In this document: positions 62,018-64,000 of the stretch, piece by piece
Numbering within the stretch: the first letter of the stretch is position 1
Layout of the letters: each line of letters opens with the position of its first letter
NCBI GenBank assembly: GCA_011316305.1
Contig: SAUG01000067.1
Span: 454,841 to 518,840 of the forward strand
From: Rusavskia elegans
Lineage: Eukaryota; Ascomycota; Lecanoromycetes; Teloschistales; Teloschistaceae
Direction: 5' to 3'
DNA: 64,000 bases
The notes under the pieces: model-generated
What the model saw: only the letters and a program-made list of their open reading frames with translations
The model's database searches: none
Told to the model about the DNA's origin: nothing
Translations under genes and position numbers: made by a program

Positions 62018-62760
62018 GTTAAATAGAGAAACTATAAACTAGTCGAATCTGGAAACTTTATCTAGATTCAGATTTTTCCAGACGGTTGAAATCGAAATTG
62101 TACTATAATAGATCGTCTAAAATCGCTAACTTTACTTACTCGTCTCGTCTACGTTAAATTTAAATTTCGTTTCGTTTTAAGTTTAAAGAAACTCTGGTTT
62201 TATCTAATTAAATAACATTTTTTCAATCTTTTAACGTCTAATAAATATATTCAATAATAATAGTCAAACGTATTATCTTTATCTTATCTATCAAAAATAA
62301 TAATTTTCCGTTTGTAGAAATTAAAAACGGATAATTTTAGAATGTTTTAGATAATTAACTTGAAAATACTTCGATATTACTATCGCTACGAAAAAATATT
62401 TACTTTAATTATTTTATATCTAGTTCTATTTTCCAGTTTATAAATTAACGTCGTCTTTTTTTATATATCTAAAGCTTTCAACCGGCAAGTAATGAAAAAT
62501 TTAATGATAGATTTAAATTCTAGAATAGATTTAACGCTAGTATTTTAACTATATTTTTCAATTTTTTTTTAAAATTAACTAATAGCGTTTTAATAAAAGT
62601 TTATGGAATAAAACAATATTCTACTATTTCTAATTCAATAAAAAATATTTTAGTATTTAAATTCATTAGCCGGCGAAATAGATTTAATTAACGGAAAAAG
62701 ATTTAGCGAAAGTAATATATATAGAATTTTAAATTTAAAAAATTCGATTTATTTATAAGA
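62018..62760. other. Unassigned AT-rich block
   Basis: Moderately RIPped, with scattered CA and TG. No gene or repeat relative was recognised. Confidence 0.35.
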
Positions 62761-62769
62761 TTTCTATTC

Positions 62770-63560
62770 GGGATTATAATTATAAATTATTCTATATATA
62801 CGTTTTATCACCGTAGCTTTTATACGATAACCACAATTGCTATTTATATAGTAAAGAATTTTCGCCGTCAGAAGTTAAATAAGGTTTACAACGTAGTTAA
62901 TAGTTTTTATTCTATTATATTTTCTCTTTAATTACTTTCTTTCCGCTATATAAATATATTATTTATAACTCGTAGTCTTCTACGTATTAGAACTCTTTTA
63001 TACTAATTCGAAATACGTACGATTTTAAACTACTAATATAAATTCTAGGACTATCTACCAGTCGGTAATACTATCTTTTACTTTTATTATTTCGCCTTTA
63101 TCTATAGTTATACCCGAATCTAAATAGTCTACTAATCTATCTTGATATTATATAAATGCTAGTTCGATATCTAGTAGAATAAAAACTTTTACTAGAAATT
63201 TAATACGGTTGTTAAAACCGTACGGTTTCGACGGATTCGAAATATTAAATTTTAATATTCTAGTTAAAATCGGCGGATTTCGGAATTTAAAGACTATTAT
63301 AGTAGGCGAACTAGCGAGGACTCGATTAATATTATTAAATAGCTCGAATATAGCGGTTTCGAATTCTAATTTTTCTAATTAGAAAGATATAATCGTAGTT
63401 ATCTAATATTATTAATAGAGATTCTATATATATCAATCTATAATCTAGACTATTAGAGAAAATATATACGTTAGATACGATAGTAAATACTAGTTAAAAA
63501 AGAAAAAAAAAGCGACTATAAAGTATATATATTACAAAAACTCTACTATATTATAATCTA
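62770..63560 (+). mobile_element. Diverged R950 relative
   Basis: It follows the layout of R950 in tail-right orientation: an ataaccacaattgctattt stretch like the atacggtaacgactgttgta segment, a tttacaacgtagttaat stretch like tttacagcgcagttaat, and a right end with tactagttaaaaaagaaaaa. On the minus strand about 63400-63100 reads with a NNRIKFLVKVFILLD segment that parallels DRVKLLVVVASILAS, followed by DRLVDYLDSG parallel to ERLDTDY. The nucleotide sequence is clearly diverged beyond RIP. Confidence 0.5.
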
Positions 63561-63571
63561 AATAAACTATT

Positions 63572-63706
63572 ATCTTTCTAAAAAACTTCTATCTGAAATC
63601 GTATTGAGTTTTTATATATATATATATATATATATTTTATTAACGTTATATACGGCAACGATTGTTGTATTTACGTATAAAGAAATTTTTATAGCCAAAG
63701 ATATAT
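63572..63706 (+). mobile_element. R950 copy 7, 5' fragment
   Basis: It matches the R950 start (cttctatctgaaatcgtatt, a long (TA)n at about 63614-63636, acggcaacgattgttgtatt). It is cut at about 63706 by the next element. Confidence 0.7.
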
Positions 63707-64000
63707 CAGCGAATCCTAAAATGGATTTTTAGATTAGACCGGCTGATAGCTATCTCAATCTAAATAATCCAAAAATCTAAATAATCCAAAAATCTAAAAA
63801 ATAGATTTTTGATAGATTAGAGCTCTAATAGTATCTATAGTACGAATATCTATTTAGTAAATAGTCTAAAAGAGAATCTATATATAAGTAAAAAATAAAC
63901 CTATATAATCTAATTCGAAAATAAAGTTTAGCAGCCGCCGCTAAAAGCGGGAATAACGGAAATCGAATATCTATTTAATAAACTACGCTAGACCTAATCT
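63707..64000. mobile_element. Possible end of a pogo/Fot1-like DNA transposon (runs off the window)
   Basis: R950 copy 7 is interrupted at a TATA site by cagcgaatcctaaaatggat, which resembles the CAG-starting, TA-flanked ends of fungal Tc1/mariner-class elements. The other end and any transposase lie outside the window. Confidence 0.35.
63757..63797. repeat. 17-bp tandem repeat
   Basis: aatctaaataatccaaa occurs at 63757-63773 and 63774-63790, followed by a partial third unit. Confidence 0.85.

Overview
The window looks like a chromosome segment of a filamentous ascomycete (Pezizomycotina); the species cannot be fixed from it. About 97% of it is AT-rich, repeat-packed DNA in which CA and TG dinucleotides are almost absent while CG is retained. 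The first 120 bases, for example, hold no CA or TG but several CG. This is the footprint of repeat-induced point mutation (RIP, CpA to TpA). It has destroyed almost every reading frame: Gln codons became stops, and Cys and His codons became Tyr. What remains are stacked transposon corpses that can still be read by treating TAA/TAG as former Gln.

The repeats fall into a few families. (1) A Gypsy family with 410-bp LTRs (TGTTACGTCC...GACGTTACA before RIP) has 11 LTRs here. It occurs in two size classes: about 3.95 kb with protease-RT-RNaseH-integrase-chromodomain but no gag (A 5991-9958, B 26817-30763), and about 3.33 kb with gag and protease but no RT (C 18333-21667, D 56433-59758; E is a broken third copy). 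A solo LTR lies at 53673-54082 and a broken copy (H) at the left edge. (2) Gypsy J (4952-15672, minus strand, ~531-bp LTRs) carries A nested inside it. (3) Gypsy K (40877-49306, 241-bp LTRs) carries a nested short retroposon and a tRNA-like unit. (4) Gypsy O (about 17230-26125) is split by C and by a short TIR element, with a second fragment at 32456-33615. (5) R950 is an A-tailed, SINE-like ~0.95-kb repeat with a small conserved frame. (6) P is a ~0.54-kb MITE-like element with ACTGGCC/GGCCAGT ends. Target duplications show the order of nesting: R950 was hit by J, which was hit by A; another R950 was hit by K, which was hit by a further R950.

The only normal-composition DNA is a ~1.9-kb island at about 51000-52935. 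It holds one apparently intact minus-strand gene with one intron, encoding a 265-residue protein with a bZIP-type basic region, no leucine zipper, and four ankyrin repeats. This is the architecture of the TOXE/APF2 ('bANK') regulators of fungal secondary-metabolite clusters. No biosynthetic gene is visible next to it. Blocks at 30769-32200, 34460-37337, 38337-40518, 49896-51000, 53216-53640, 55035-55804 and 62018-62760 are RIP-damaged DNA that I could not assign.
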